This document shows positions 9,494 through 18,288 of a DNA stretch of 64,000 nt, in pieces. The position numbers were made by a program, and so were the translations under genes. Every line of letters begins with the position of its first letter. Positions within the stretch are counted from its first letter, which is position 1. Origin of the DNA: Chryseobacterium sp. LJ668. GTDB lineage: Bacteria; Bacteroidota; Bacteroidia; Flavobacteriales; Weeksellaceae. The stretch lies in the NCBI RefSeq assembly GCF_019613955.1, contig NZ_CP080443.1, positions 3,085,001 through 3,149,000 of the forward strand, read 5' to 3'. The notes beneath the pieces were generated by a model. It did not search any database. It was not told the DNA's origin and saw nothing but the letters and a program-made list of their open reading frames with translations.

Positions 9494-10306
9494 TTAAACC
9501 GCAACATTATTCTCTCTCAAAGCGTCATTCAATGATGTCTTTTTGTCTGTAGATTCTTTTCGCTGGCCAATAATCAAAGCGCATGGAACGTGATATTCTC
9601 CGGCAGGATATTTCTTGGTATAGCTTCCGGGGATTACTACAGAACGTGCAGGAACTCGCCCTTTAATTTCAATTGGTTCAGGACCTGTAACGTCAATTAT
9701 TTTAGTAGAAGCCGTCAATACAACATTTGCTCCCAAAACCGCTTCTCTTTCGACATGAACTCCTTCTACAACGATACATCTTGAACCAATAAAACAGTCA
9801 TCTTCAATAATAACTGGTGCAGCCTGAAGCGGTTCTAAAACACCCCCAATACCAACACCCCCACTCAAATGGACATTTTTACCGATTTGTGCACAACTTC
9901 CAACAGTTGCCCATGTATCAACCATCGTTCCCGAATCAACGTAAGCTCCAATGTTCACATATGAAGGCATCAAAATAACACCAGAAGCGATGAAAGAACC
10001 CTCTCTGGCAACTGCATGAGGTACAACTCTTACACCTTTTTCAGCATAATTTCTCTTCAAAGGCATTTTATCGTGAAACTCAAACGGACCTACTTCAATA
10101 GTTTCCATTGTCTGGATAGGGAAATACATGACTACAGCCTTCTTTACCCATTCATTGACCTGCCATCCGTTTTCTGTAGGTTCAGCAACACGAAGTTTTC
10201 CTGAGTCTAAAAGAGAAATAACTTCTCTGATAGCCGTTTTGCTGTCTTCGTTTTGTAATAAATCTCTATGATCCCAGATATTTTCAATAGTTTGTTGTAG
10301 CGACAT
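9494..10306 (-). CDS. dapD: DapD, tetrahydrodipicolinate N-succinyltransferase
   Basis: 270 residues, the usual size. The central part is a left-handed beta-helix with hexapeptide repeats, including GVILMPSYVNIGAYVDSGT, GVGIGGVLEPL and DDCFIGSRCIVVEGVHV. The family succinylates tetrahydrodipicolinate in the lysine and meso-diaminopimelate pathway, which feeds peptidoglycan synthesis. It starts at an ATG about 30 nt after a TATCTTTG box. It is followed within 26 nt by sugar-transfer genes, so envelope precursor genes may be co-transcribed. Confidence 0.96.
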   Translation of the reverse strand: MSLQQTIENIWDHRDLLQNEDSKTAIREVISLLDSGKLRVAEPTENGWQVNEWVKKAVVMYFPIQTMETIEVGPFEFHDKMPLKRNYAEKGVRVVPHAVAREGSFIASGVILMPSYVNIGAYVDSGTMVDTWATVGSCAQIGKNVHLSGGVGIGGVLEPLQAAPVIIEDDCFIGSRCIVVEGVHVEREAVLGANVVLTASTKIIDVTGPEPIEIKGRVPARSVVIPGSYTKKYPAGEYHVPCALIIGQRKESTDKKTSLNDALRENNVAV

Positions 10307-10340
10307 GCTTATAGTTTAAATCAGTTAATAATTATGCCGT

Positions 10341-10348
10341 CAAAGATA
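10341..10348 (-). promoter_or_regulatory. dapD promoter -7 element
   Basis: TATCTTTG on the minus strand matches TAnnTTTG exactly, about 35 nt before the dapD ATG. No well-spaced TTG is seen. A small inverted repeat AAGCTT-TT-AAGCTT at 10363-10376 lies just upstream and could be an operator; nothing else supports that. Confidence 0.6.
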
Positions 10349-10427
10349 CAAAAAGTTGTGCAAAGCTTTTAAGCTTGTATCTGAATGGAGCTTATTTTGG
10401 TGACATTTTTTTTAATTTCCCCATAAG

Positions 10428-10997
10428 TTATAAAACTCTTTGGGTGTGAAGATAAGCTTTGTTCCAATATTTTTCGTTGAGAGAAGAAATAATCACGCCT
10501 TTGGATGTTGATGAGTGAATGAATTTAATTTCGCCGTTACTTTCGATTGAATAGACGATTCCAACATGAGAAACCTTATTACCGCCTGCTGTTGCAAAAA
10601 AAAGCAGATCACCAGGTTTTGCTTCTTTCACATCAATATTTTTACCTGCATTGGCTTGGTCAGCTGATCTTCTGGGTAGTTTTAAACCATTTTCATTGAA
10701 GACTTTAGCCGTTAAACCCGAACAGTCAAAACCATCTGAAGAATTACCTGCAAATTTATAGGGCGCACCCAAATATCTTTCGGCATCTTTTAGAATGCTT
10801 TTCATTGAACCCGAAAGTCGTCCATCAAAGTCAGACTCAAGATTTCTTAAATTTTCAGATTTTGAGGTAGTTTTTGCTGAATTCTTTGATTTTGAAATGT
10901 TCTTTGTACTTCCACACGAAATTATTACGGTACAAAGAATCATTAATATGGATAGGCCTTTTATAACCGATTTTGTTTTTGCAGATTTAATATACAT
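10428..10997 (-). CDS. NlpC/P60 (C40) family lipoprotein peptidase
   Basis: 189 residues from the ATG at 10997. An upstream in-frame ATG at 11018 would lie upstream of or at the predicted transcription start (box at 11020-11027), so 10997 is preferred. The N-terminus is a lipoprotein signal ending VIISC, followed by a Ser/Lys-rich linker of about 40 residues. The C-terminal catalytic domain has DGFDCSGL (nucleophile Cys), VSHVGIVYS (His) and FIHSST. The family cleaves peptidoglycan stem peptides, so this is probably a periplasm-facing lipid-anchored murein endopeptidase. Confidence 0.9.
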   Translation of the reverse strand: MYIKSAKTKSVIKGLSILMILCTVIISCGSTKNISKSKNSAKTTSKSENLRNLESDFDGRLSGSMKSILKDAERYLGAPYKFAGNSSDGFDCSGLTAKVFNENGLKLPRRSADQANAGKNIDVKEAKPGDLLFFATAGGNKVSHVGIVYSIESNGEIKFIHSSTSKGVIISSLNEKYWNKAYLHTQRVL

Positions 10998-11019
10998 TAC
11001 CCCTAATTTTAAATTCAAA

Positions 11020-11027
11020 CAAATATA
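11020..11027 (-). promoter_or_regulatory. Promoter -7 element of the NlpC/P60 gene
   Basis: TATATTTG on the minus strand, about 23 nt before the ATG at 10997. The -33 TTG is not evident. The box decides between two possible start codons for the gene. Confidence 0.55.
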
Positions 11028-11049
11028 AAAAATAATTTTGATTATATAG

Positions 11050-11070
11050 TAACTATACTACAACTATACT
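11050..11070. repeat. Short direct repeat AACTATACTA in the divergent intergenic region
   Basis: Two copies of AACTATACTA, starting at 11051 and 11062, are separated by one C (11-bp period, about one helical turn). They lie between the -7 boxes of two divergent genes at 11020 and 11111. The spacing suits a protein binding one DNA face, but AT-rich chance similarity is also possible. Confidence 0.45.
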
Positions 11071-11110
11071 ATAATTATATATTAAATATATAATTTTGAA
11101 ATTAAATTGC

Positions 11111-11118
11111 TATATTTG
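11111..11118 (+). promoter_or_regulatory. Promoter -7 element of the gene at 11136
   Basis: TATATTTG, an exact TAnnTTTG match, 17 nt before the ATG at 11136. No TTG at the proper distance; the upstream region is very AT-rich. Confidence 0.55.
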
Positions 11119-11135
11119 GAATTCAATTTAAATTT

Positions 11136-11786
11136 ATGGCAACATATGATAGCTTTCTCAAGCTTAACGGTTCTATAGGTGATCTGGTTTTTTATAATCT
11201 GAATGGGAAAAATGTTGTTCGGAAGAAAAGCGGTTTTAATAAAAATGCATTTAAGAAAAGTCCATCCTATGAAAAAGTTCGTCAAAATAGTTCAGAATTT
11301 GGTCATTGTTCGAAAACTGGAAAAATTATACGGCAATGTTTGGAAGAATATATCACAAAAACTAATGATCCCCTACTCTATCAAAAGTTTGCAAAGCTGA
11401 TGACTGAAATTAAGGATTTAGATATCATATCAGAAAAAGGGAAAAGAACCGTAAAAAATGGAATTGCAACAGAGTTGGGGTTGCAGATGCTGAGAAATTT
11501 CAAATTCGGAAGTATTCAAACTCACGAAAATTCTGCGACAATATCTTCAAGTTTATGGGATTACAGTTTGGTTTTAAATAAAAACATCCATGTTGATGAA
11601 ATTATTATCGAGACCCTGCACATTGATTTTGAAGAATATCAATCAGAACATTCCAGAAAAATAATTCCCGTCGAAAAACAGCTAAATGAATATTTTTTTG
11701 AAAAATTTTTTTCTGATGATGAGGCACAACTTCACTTTATTGTATTAAAAAAGGACGATCAAATCTTACAGATGGGTTTTGTTTAG
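11136..11786 (+). CDS. Conserved Bacteroidota hypothetical protein (IGDLVFYNLNGKNVVR type)
   Basis: 216 residues, no signal peptide or membrane helix. The N-terminal 60 residues (LNGSIGDLVFYNLNGKNVVR, then NSSEFGHCSKTGKIIR) resemble a group of Bacteroidota proteins with a GtIG-FY-x-GxxxVRxKxG start and an EFG-x-AGK-x-R stretch, related in style to DUF6266. I cannot name a function. The rest is mixed alpha/beta with an acidic C-terminal third. It is a single gene on the plus strand with its own promoter, ending at a bidirectional terminator. Family resemblance is from memory and is uncertain. Confidence 0.6.
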   Translation: MATYDSFLKLNGSIGDLVFYNLNGKNVVRKKSGFNKNAFKKSPSYEKVRQNSSEFGHCSKTGKIIRQCLEEYITKTNDPLLYQKFAKLMTEIKDLDIISEKGKRTVKNGIATELGLQMLRNFKFGSIQTHENSATISSSLWDYSLVLNKNIHVDEIIIETLHIDFEEYQSEHSRKIIPVEKQLNEYFFEKFFSDDEAQLHFIVLKKDDQILQMGFV

Positions 11787-11797
11787 AAGGTATAAAA

Positions 11798-11824
11798 AAA
11801 CCTGTAAACAAAGTTTACAGGTTT
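11798..11824. terminator. Bidirectional terminator
   Basis: Perfect 12-bp stem AAACCTGTAAAC/GTTTACAGGTTT with a 3-nt loop, A-rich on the left and T-rich on the right. It serves the plus-strand gene ending at 11786 and the minus-strand lipoprotein ending at 11844. Confidence 0.88.
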
Positions 11825-11843
11825 CAAATTTATAATTCAAAAA

Positions 11844-12215
11844 TTATTTATTCTTTTCTCCGGTCCACGCACCGCTTCTTGTTGGTGTAGGAACTGCATT
11901 TGTCCAGTTTCCGTTTCCTTTCTTATCAATGGTTAAAGTTCCTGTAAACTGACCGTCCGCAGGCAATCCCAAATCAGCAGTCAATTGTCCGGAAGCATCT
12001 AAATGACCTGAAATATTGTAGTTCTCATTATTAACTTCAGAATGCATTGTTCCTGTTACGTCACCATCATCGGCCACTACAAAATTCCACAATCCTTTAT
12101 CTGTACCACTGTAGGTTCCCGACCACGTACCTATATAATCGTAGATCGTTTCATCATCAGAAGAACACCCAATTAAAAGAAAAGTCGTCAATAAAAGTAA
12201 AAAAAATTTCTTCAT
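11844..12215 (-). CDS. Small secreted lipoprotein, function unknown
   Basis: 123 residues. A lipoprotein signal (MKKFFLLLLTTFLLIGC) is followed by SSDDE, whose acidic residues after the Cys resemble the lipoprotein export signal that directs Bacteroidota lipoproteins to the cell surface. The rest looks all-beta with many Gly, Thr and Asp (GTWSGTYSGTDKG, GTMHSE, GQFTGTLTI), in the style of small beta-barrel or lipocalin-like domains. No promoter is evident; it lies 37 nt downstream of tRNA-Ala on the same strand and may share its transcript. Confidence 0.75.
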   Translation of the reverse strand: MKKFFLLLLTTFLLIGCSSDDETIYDYIGTWSGTYSGTDKGLWNFVVADDGDVTGTMHSEVNNENYNISGHLDASGQLTADLGLPADGQFTGTLTIDKKGNGNWTNAVPTPTRSGAWTGEKNK

Positions 12216-12252
12216 AGCTTTTTATATGAGATTTGATAAAGTTTATTTCTTG

Positions 12253-12326
12253 TGGAGAATACGGGGATCGAACCCGTCACCTTTAGACTGCCAGTCTAAC
12301 GCTCTAGCCAGATGAGCTAATTCCCC
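12253..12326 (-). tRNA. tRNA-Ala (anticodon GGC)
   Basis: 74 nt forming a full cloverleaf: acceptor stem GGGGAAU/AUUCUCC, D-arm GCUC/GAGC, anticodon stem UUAGA/UCUAA with loop CUGGCAG (anticodon GGC), and T-arm GACGGGUUCGAUCCCCGUA with the invariant GTTCGATCC. The acceptor stem contains the G3:U70 pair that identifies alanine tRNAs. The CCA tail is not encoded. A full promoter lies at 12358-12387. No other tRNA is nearby. Confidence 0.95.
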
Positions 12327-12357
12327 TTGATCCCTGTGCTTTTCACACGAAGCGGTA

Positions 12358-12387
12358 CAAAAGTAAGTAATTAAACCATATTTGCAA
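12358..12387 (-). promoter_or_regulatory. tRNA-Ala promoter
   Basis: TTG at 12387-12385, a spacer of exactly 19 nt and TACTTTTG at 12365-12358, about 30 nt before the mature tRNA 5' end. This is one of the best promoter matches in the window. Between it and the terminator at 12474 there are about 86 nt with nothing recognisable. Confidence 0.82.
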
Positions 12388-12473
12388 ATAATTTGTTAAA
12401 TTTTATTTAAAGAGAATATTAAAAATATGCAGAATTTTCATTTATTCATCAATATAATCCTACAAAACACAAA

Positions 12474-12499
12474 AAACGTATGCTGAAGAGCATACGTTT
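12474..12499 (-). terminator. Terminator of the RND efflux operon
   Basis: Perfect 11-bp stem AAACGTATGCT/AGCATACGTTT with a GAAG loop, followed on the minus strand by six T. It lies 24 nt after the stop of the outer-membrane factor gene. Confidence 0.88.
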
Positions 12500-12522
12500 A
12501 AAAAATATTTATCTTAATTCAA

Positions 12523-13935
12523 TTATTTCCAGCCGCCTCCCAGAGCTCTGTACAGATCTACTGCAGCTTTCATTTTACTGTATTTAGCATTAGAAATATT
12601 AAGTTCTGCATTTAACGAATTGACGTTAGCATTCAAAACTTCCAAATAATTGGCCATTCCGTAATTGACCAATTCCTGAGAATATTCTACTGAGTTTTTA
12701 TAAGCGTTTAGTTCTTTTGTTTTTAAATCAATAAAAGAGTCCTGTACAGAAAAAACACGGATCGCATCAGATACTTCTTTCCCGGCTGTAAGAACGGTTT
12801 TTCTAAAATTTAAATAAGCCGTTTCTTTATTTGCAAGACTCACTTCATAATTGGTTTTGATCTGCCTTCTGTTTAAAACTGGTTGAGCCAGCCCACCAAT
12901 TAAACTTCCAAAAAGTGAGTTGACACTAAACAAATGGTCAATATCTACAGACTGTATTCCACCGCTTCCTGTCAGTCTCAAAGTCGGATAAAACTGTGCT
13001 TTTGCAGAATTTGTTAATTCAAAAGCATTCATCAGATTATATTCAGCCTGCATCACATCGGGACGATTAGCCAATAGATTGGCGGGATAACCCAATGCAA
13101 AGCTTTCGGGAAGCTTTTGACTGTCTAAAGTTGTTCTTTCAATCGCCTGAGAAGGCTCGCCCATTAAAAGGCTCATTGTGTTTTCTAACTGCTGAATCTG
13201 TGTATCAATATCAATTAACAGAGACTGTGCATTATAAACCAAGGCCTCACTCTGTTGAACTGCAACTTCTGTTAATATTCCGGCTGTTTTTAGAGCTTTT
13301 GTCGTTTCAAGATTATTTTCGCGGATTTTTATAGTTTCCTGAATGATTTTTTTCTGATCATCTAAAGTCAACAGCTGATAATAACTTGAGGCTACTGAAG
13401 CTACCAGATCACTTTTTACAGCCTGATGTGCAGCTACGTTTCCTAAATAGGTTGCTAGCTGAGCTTTTTCCTGAGCTTTTAATTTACCCCACAAATCTGC
13501 TTCCCAAGCTAATGACGCTGTAATATCGAATTGGTTGATATACCGTCTTGAACCAAATAACTGTCCGGTTTGCGTATTTATAGACTGGGTCTGGAATGCA
13601 TATCCCGGACCGACAGAAACCGTTGGTTGATACGCAGCTTTACTTTGCTTCAGATAAGCTTCTGCCGCATTGATATTCTGTATAGCAATTCTTATATCTA
13701 AATTGTTTTCTAAAGCTTTTAAAATATGTTTTTGAAGAACAGGATCGATAAAAATTTCTTTCCACGAAACATTTGCAATGCTTGTACTGTCCTGAGGTAG
13801 CATATCTGTCCTGAAAAGTTTTTCATCTACAACAGCTGCCGGTCTTTCATACTCCTTTCTTACATGACAGGAAATAATTGCCAGAGCGGTAAACACTGAA
13901 AAAGCAATTCCTTTTATTATTGATAAATTTTTCAT
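12523..13935 (-). CDS. RND efflux outer membrane factor (TolC/OprM, NodT family lipoprotein)
   Basis: 470 residues. The signal peptide ends AIISC, so Cys23 is probably lipid-modified as in OprM. Two repeats of the outer-membrane efflux domain can be followed, with family segments such as WEADLWGKL (early) and LLANRPDVMQAEYNLMNA (middle), and the end YRALGGGW is typical of NodT proteins. It would form the trimeric outer-membrane channel of the pump encoded just upstream. The gap from the transporter gene is 21 nt, and a strong terminator follows. Confidence 0.93.
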   Translation of the reverse strand: MKNLSIIKGIAFSVFTALAIISCHVRKEYERPAAVVDEKLFRTDMLPQDSTSIANVSWKEIFIDPVLQKHILKALENNLDIRIAIQNINAAEAYLKQSKAAYQPTVSVGPGYAFQTQSINTQTGQLFGSRRYINQFDITASLAWEADLWGKLKAQEKAQLATYLGNVAAHQAVKSDLVASVASSYYQLLTLDDQKKIIQETIKIRENNLETTKALKTAGILTEVAVQQSEALVYNAQSLLIDIDTQIQQLENTMSLLMGEPSQAIERTTLDSQKLPESFALGYPANLLANRPDVMQAEYNLMNAFELTNSAKAQFYPTLRLTGSGGIQSVDIDHLFSVNSLFGSLIGGLAQPVLNRRQIKTNYEVSLANKETAYLNFRKTVLTAGKEVSDAIRVFSVQDSFIDLKTKELNAYKNSVEYSQELVNYGMANYLEVLNANVNSLNAELNISNAKYSKMKAAVDLYRALGGGWK

Positions 13936-13956
13936 TATTTAAATCTTAAAGATTTC

Positions 13957-16900
13957 TTATTCAGCTAAATTGATGTCTTTTGGCTTAATTGGTTTTATTT
14001 TTTCCTGCAAAGTCTGGAAAACAACATACAAAACAGGAATTACAAATACTCCTAAAATAGTACCTATTAATAACCCTATTGAAGCACCTGTTGCAATTGA
14101 TCTGTTACCCACTGCACCGATTCCGCTTGCTAAAACGAGTGGTAGTAAACCAAAGATAAAAGCTAATGACGTCATCAAAATTGGCCTCAGTCTGGCTTTA
14201 GCCGCATTGATGGCAGATTCTACGATGGTTTCGCCATGATGTCTTCTCTGAACTGCAAATTCAATAATCAAAATTGCATTTTTCGCCAACAAACCAACCA
14301 ACATAATCAATGCAATCTGGAAGTAAATATTGTTTTCAAGTCCCATTATTTTCTGTCCGAAATAAGCACCCATTACCCCAAGGGGAAGTGAAATAACCAC
14401 AACTAAAGGCAAAATATAACTTTCATATTGCGCAGAAAGAATAAAATATACAAATACCAAACTCAAAGCAAAAATCAGTAAAGTCTGAGATCCTGAGCTT
14501 AATTCTTCTCTTGTAAGACCAGTAAATTCAACATTATAATTTTGATCCAGAGTTTCTTTGGCAACTGCCTGCACTGCAGTAATTGCGTCACCTGTACTGA
14601 AACCTGCTTTATTTGCTCCTGTAATTTTCACGGAAGTAAATAAGTTATAACGACCGACAGACTGAGGACCGTATGTTTTTGTCAATGTGACAAACTGTGA
14701 AATAGGCGACATTTCTCCTGAACTTGTTTTAATATAATACTGATTAAGATTTTCTGCATTTGCCCTGTCTTCCGGAAGCGCCTGAATCATTACCCTGAAC
14801 TGTTTTCCGTATTTGGTAAAGTCAGCACCATATACACCGCCGATATATCCCTGCATTGTTGCCAAAATATCGTTGACTGAAACTCCCTTCTGCTTTGCTA
14901 AAGGAACATTAATTGACATCATATACTGCGGATATTTTGTGTTGAATGAGGTCTGCGCAAATTCAATCTCGGGTCTTTGCATTAAGTTTCCGATAAATTC
15001 GTTGGTTTTTGCATCCAGTTGAGCAAAATCACCACCTGATTTATCTAAAAGTACCATCTCAAAACCCGCACTGTTACCAAATCCGGGCACACTTGGCGGC
15101 TGGAAGAATACAACTTTCGCATCAGGAACTTTTCCTGCCAAACCAAATAATCTCTTAGAGATTTCTTCAGATGATAAACCATCACCCTTTCTGTCGTCAA
15201 AAGGTTTAAGCTTAATGAAAGCAAGACCGTTATTGCTTCCGTTTCCTGATAATAAACCTCTACCGGTAGAAATTGTAACATTTTGAATTCCCGGAATTTT
15301 CATAGCATCTTTCTGTAGAGTTTTCAGAACATTATAAGTTCTTTCCATAGATGCTCCCGGGGGAAGCTGTACGTCGGTAAAGATAATTCCTCGGTCTTCG
15401 GTAGGTACAAAACCTTTTTTCATGCTGCCATTTGCCCAGTAAATAATTCCTCCGGTTATGATTAGAATAACCAAAGTCACCCACTTGTGCTTGATAAGAA
15501 AATTAAATCCTCTTCCGTAACGGTCTGTAGCCGTTTTAAAGCCTATATTAAATTTATAAAAGAATTTTTGAATAATATTTTTACTTTTATAATCTTGGTG
15601 ATGCTCATCATGAGGTTTTAAGAATAATGAACACAAAACAGGGCTCAATGTCAATGCATTTACTGCTGAAATGATGATCGCAATAATCAAGGTAATCCCA
15701 AACTGCTGATAAAATACACCGGTAGGACCTGTAATAAAAGTAACCGGAATAAATACCGCTGCCATTACCAAAGTAATCGAAATGATCGCTCCCGTGATTT
15801 CATCCATTGCTTCAACCGTTGCTTTTTTTGCATTCGAAATACCGTTTTCCATTTTAGCATGTACAGCCTCTACGACGACAATTGCATCATCCACCACAAT
15901 ACCAATTGCTAATACTAAAGCAAAAAGCGTTAATAGGTTTAATGAATATCCAAATAAATTTAAGAAGAAGAATGTTCCTACAATCGATACCGGAACGGCA
16001 ATCGCCGGAATTAAAGTTGACCTGAAATCCTGCAGAAAAATATATACTACAATAAAAACTAAGATAAATGCTTCGATCAAAGTATGAATTACTTTTTCGA
16101 TACTGGCATCCAGGAACTCATTGGTATCAAAGTTAAAAGTGTATTTTACTCCTTCAGGATATGATCCTTCATTATCTTTAAGTTGTTTCTTGATGTTCTC
16201 AATAATTTCCTGTGCATTGGATCCCGGAGTTTGGAAAACCCCCATACTAATGGACGGATTGTCCCCGTTTTCACCAACTCCCGAGTAAGAAAGACCTCCT
16301 AATTCAACTTTTGCAACATCTTTTAACATCAAATTCTGACCATCAGGAAGAGATTTGATGATAATATCATCATACTGTTCCTTTTCACTGAATTTTCCTA
16401 CATACTTGATGATGTATTCAAAAGAACTTCCGCTGTTTTGTCCTAGAGAACCTGCCGCAGCTTCTCTGCTCTGGTCATTGATAGCTGTAGTAACTTCGCT
16501 GGGTGTGATTCCGTAAGCTGCCAGTTTTGCAGGATCAAGCCATATTCTCATCGAATAATTTTTTCCTCCAAAAACATTGGCTTCACCTACTCCATTGATT
16601 CTTTGAAGATTCGGTATGACGTTGATATTCAAAAAGTTCTGAAGATAAACGTCGTCAATATTTTTGTTTTCAGAATAAAAAGAAAGGTACATTAAAGCAC
16701 TTGTCTGTTGTTTTTGAGTAACAACTCCCGCTCTCGTTACTTCGCTGGGAAGTAATGGGGAAGCTCTTGCTACACGGTTTTGAACGTTTACAGCTGCAAT
16801 ATCTGCATTAATACCCTGTTTAAAAAATACCTGAATCTGAGCCGATCCGTCATTTCCGGCTGATGAAGTAATATAATCCATACCTTCAACACCGTTGATC

Positions 16901-17103
16901 TGTTCTTCCAAGGGAACAACTACGCTCTTCATCACCGTTTCGGCATTAGCTCCTGTATAATTTGCCCTCACACTTACCGTTGCAGGTGCGATGTCGGGAT
17001 ATTGGGTAACCGGAAGTGATATAAGCCCCAAAACTCCGAGAATAACGATCAATATCGAGATTACGGTTGATAAAACCGGTCTGTTAATAAAGTTTTTTAT
17101 CAT
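13957..17103 (-). CDS. RND multidrug efflux transporter, HAE1 family (AcrB/MexB-like)
   Basis: 1048 residues, exactly the AcrB size class. Starts MIKNFINRPVLSTVISILIV, and has two periplasmic blocks between helices 1-2 and 7-8. TM4 carries GIVVDDAIVVVEAV with the proton-relay Asp pair, and TM10 carries LLAKNAILIIEFA with the relay Lys. The family exports hydrophobic drugs, dyes and detergents by proton antiport. Its ATG overlaps the stop of the adaptor gene (TAATG), so the two are coupled. Substrates cannot be told. Confidence 0.96.
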   Translation of the reverse strand: MIKNFINRPVLSTVISILIVILGVLGLISLPVTQYPDIAPATVSVRANYTGANAETVMKSVVVPLEEQINGVEGMDYITSSAGNDGSAQIQVFFKQGINADIAAVNVQNRVARASPLLPSEVTRAGVVTQKQQTSALMYLSFYSENKNIDDVYLQNFLNINVIPNLQRINGVGEANVFGGKNYSMRIWLDPAKLAAYGITPSEVTTAINDQSREAAAGSLGQNSGSSFEYIIKYVGKFSEKEQYDDIIIKSLPDGQNLMLKDVAKVELGGLSYSGVGENGDNPSISMGVFQTPGSNAQEIIENIKKQLKDNEGSYPEGVKYTFNFDTNEFLDASIEKVIHTLIEAFILVFIVVYIFLQDFRSTLIPAIAVPVSIVGTFFFLNLFGYSLNLLTLFALVLAIGIVVDDAIVVVEAVHAKMENGISNAKKATVEAMDEITGAIISITLVMAAVFIPVTFITGPTGVFYQQFGITLIIAIIISAVNALTLSPVLCSLFLKPHDEHHQDYKSKNIIQKFFYKFNIGFKTATDRYGRGFNFLIKHKWVTLVILIITGGIIYWANGSMKKGFVPTEDRGIIFTDVQLPPGASMERTYNVLKTLQKDAMKIPGIQNVTISTGRGLLSGNGSNNGLAFIKLKPFDDRKGDGLSSEEISKRLFGLAGKVPDAKVVFFQPPSVPGFGNSAGFEMVLLDKSGGDFAQLDAKTNEFIGNLMQRPEIEFAQTSFNTKYPQYMMSINVPLAKQKGVSVNDILATMQGYIGGVYGADFTKYGKQFRVMIQALPEDRANAENLNQYYIKTSSGEMSPISQFVTLTKTYGPQSVGRYNLFTSVKITGANKAGFSTGDAITAVQAVAKETLDQNYNVEFTGLTREELSSGSQTLLIFALSLVFVYFILSAQYESYILPLVVVISLPLGVMGAYFGQKIMGLENNIYFQIALIMLVGLLAKNAILIIEFAVQRRHHGETIVESAINAAKARLRPILMTSLAFIFGLLPLVLASGIGAVGNRSIATGASIGLLIGTILGVFVIPVLYVVFQTLQEKIKPIKPKDINLAE

Positions 17104-18287
17104 TAGAATTTCGGTTTTACTGATTGTACAAGACTATCCATGCTGATCTTTTTTTGTTTGACCGCAGTTCCCGGCTTTATAGTACCTGTTCCTGCTGCAA
17201 TAATGAGATCACCTTTTTTCAGTCCTGATTTTATTAAAGCTAAATTGTCTATTCTTTCAATCACTTCCACAACTGTGTTTCTTGCGGTATCTTTTTCAAC
17301 TTTGTAGACGTAAACAATACCTTGTTGTTCGTAAGTTGCACTTTCCGGAACGACCAAAACATTATCGAAGCTTTTCGGAAATCTGATGCTTCCGCTATTC
17401 CCGTTGCTCAGCATTTTTTGAGGATTTGTAAAACCTACTCTAAACTGAATAGTACCTGTAGTGGCATCTATTGAACCCGTAATGGCTTCAATTCTGCCTT
17501 TTTCTGGATAAATACTTCCGTTTGCTAGCTGTAATTCAACCATTGGAAGGTTTTTGATTTTTTCAGGAACAGATGATCCTACAGATTTTTCAAGGAAATC
17601 AAAATATTCTTTTTCATTCATAGAAAAATAAGCGAATACTTCTGAAGTATCTGAAATGGTCGTTAATGGAGACTGATCGGTTGGCCCAACCAAACTCCCC
17701 ACTTTTAAAGGTAATTTGCCAATCACTCCCGAAATCGGTGCACGGATGATAGAATAATCAACGTTTGCAGCTGCTCCTTTATAATTGGCACTTGCCTGCT
17801 GTCTTGCTGCGATTGCCTGCTGCACCTGCGCCTGCGCCTGAGAAAGATTAGCTTGTGCCGTCTGTAATTGTATGTTGCTGATAATATTTTTTGCAACCAG
17901 TGGTTTTAGCTTGTTGACTTCTACTTGTGCTGCGTTCACCGCTGCCTGCGCTGCTGCAATATTTGATTGCGCTGCACCTACGCCTGCTTTTGCCGCGGCG
18001 GCGGTTTCATTTAAAGTATTGGTCTCTAAGCGGAATAATGGCTGACCTTTTGTGACATATTGCCCCTCATCTACCAAGACCTGGGTAATATAACCTGAGA
18101 TCTTTGCCCGTACATCATTATTTACTCTTCCTTCTATACTTGCTGGGAAAATATCGTAACCAGTTACGTTTTTATTTTCAACCGACACCACCGGAAAAGT
18201 TTTGGGGCCATCCTGTTTCGGAGCTTCTTTTTTGCAGGCAATAAGAGAAAATGCTGCCACAGAAAATAGTATAAGCTTGTTTGTCAT
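17103..18287 (-). CDS. RND efflux periplasmic adaptor (AcrA/MexA family lipoprotein)
   Basis: 394 residues. Lipoprotein signal ending SLIAC (Cys18) followed by KKEAP. Then a biotinyl-lipoyl-like half motif (SGYITQVLVDEGQYVTKGQP), an Ala/Gln-rich coiled-coil hairpin at about residues 95-165, the second lipoyl half (IIRAPISGVIGKLPLKVGSL) and beta-barrel domains. It bridges the inner-membrane transporter and the outer-membrane channel. It lies 1 nt after the regulator gene and overlaps the transporter start by one base. Confidence 0.95.
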   Translation of the reverse strand: MTNKLILFSVAAFSLIACKKEAPKQDGPKTFPVVSVENKNVTGYDIFPASIEGRVNNDVRAKISGYITQVLVDEGQYVTKGQPLFRLETNTLNETAAAAKAGVGAAQSNIAAAQAAVNAAQVEVNKLKPLVAKNIISNIQLQTAQANLSQAQAQVQQAIAARQQASANYKGAAANVDYSIIRAPISGVIGKLPLKVGSLVGPTDQSPLTTISDTSEVFAYFSMNEKEYFDFLEKSVGSSVPEKIKNLPMVELQLANGSIYPEKGRIEAITGSIDATTGTIQFRVGFTNPQKMLSNGNSGSIRFPKSFDNVLVVPESATYEQQGIVYVYKVEKDTARNTVVEVIERIDNLALIKSGLKKGDLIIAAGTGTIKPGTAVKQKKISMDSLVQSVKPKF

Positions 18288-18288
18288 T

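Noticed and set aside
10363..10376. Operator AAGCTT-TT-AAGCTT upstream of dapD
   Set aside because: Six-base arms that are themselves palindromic are common by chance; noted under the dapD promoter only.
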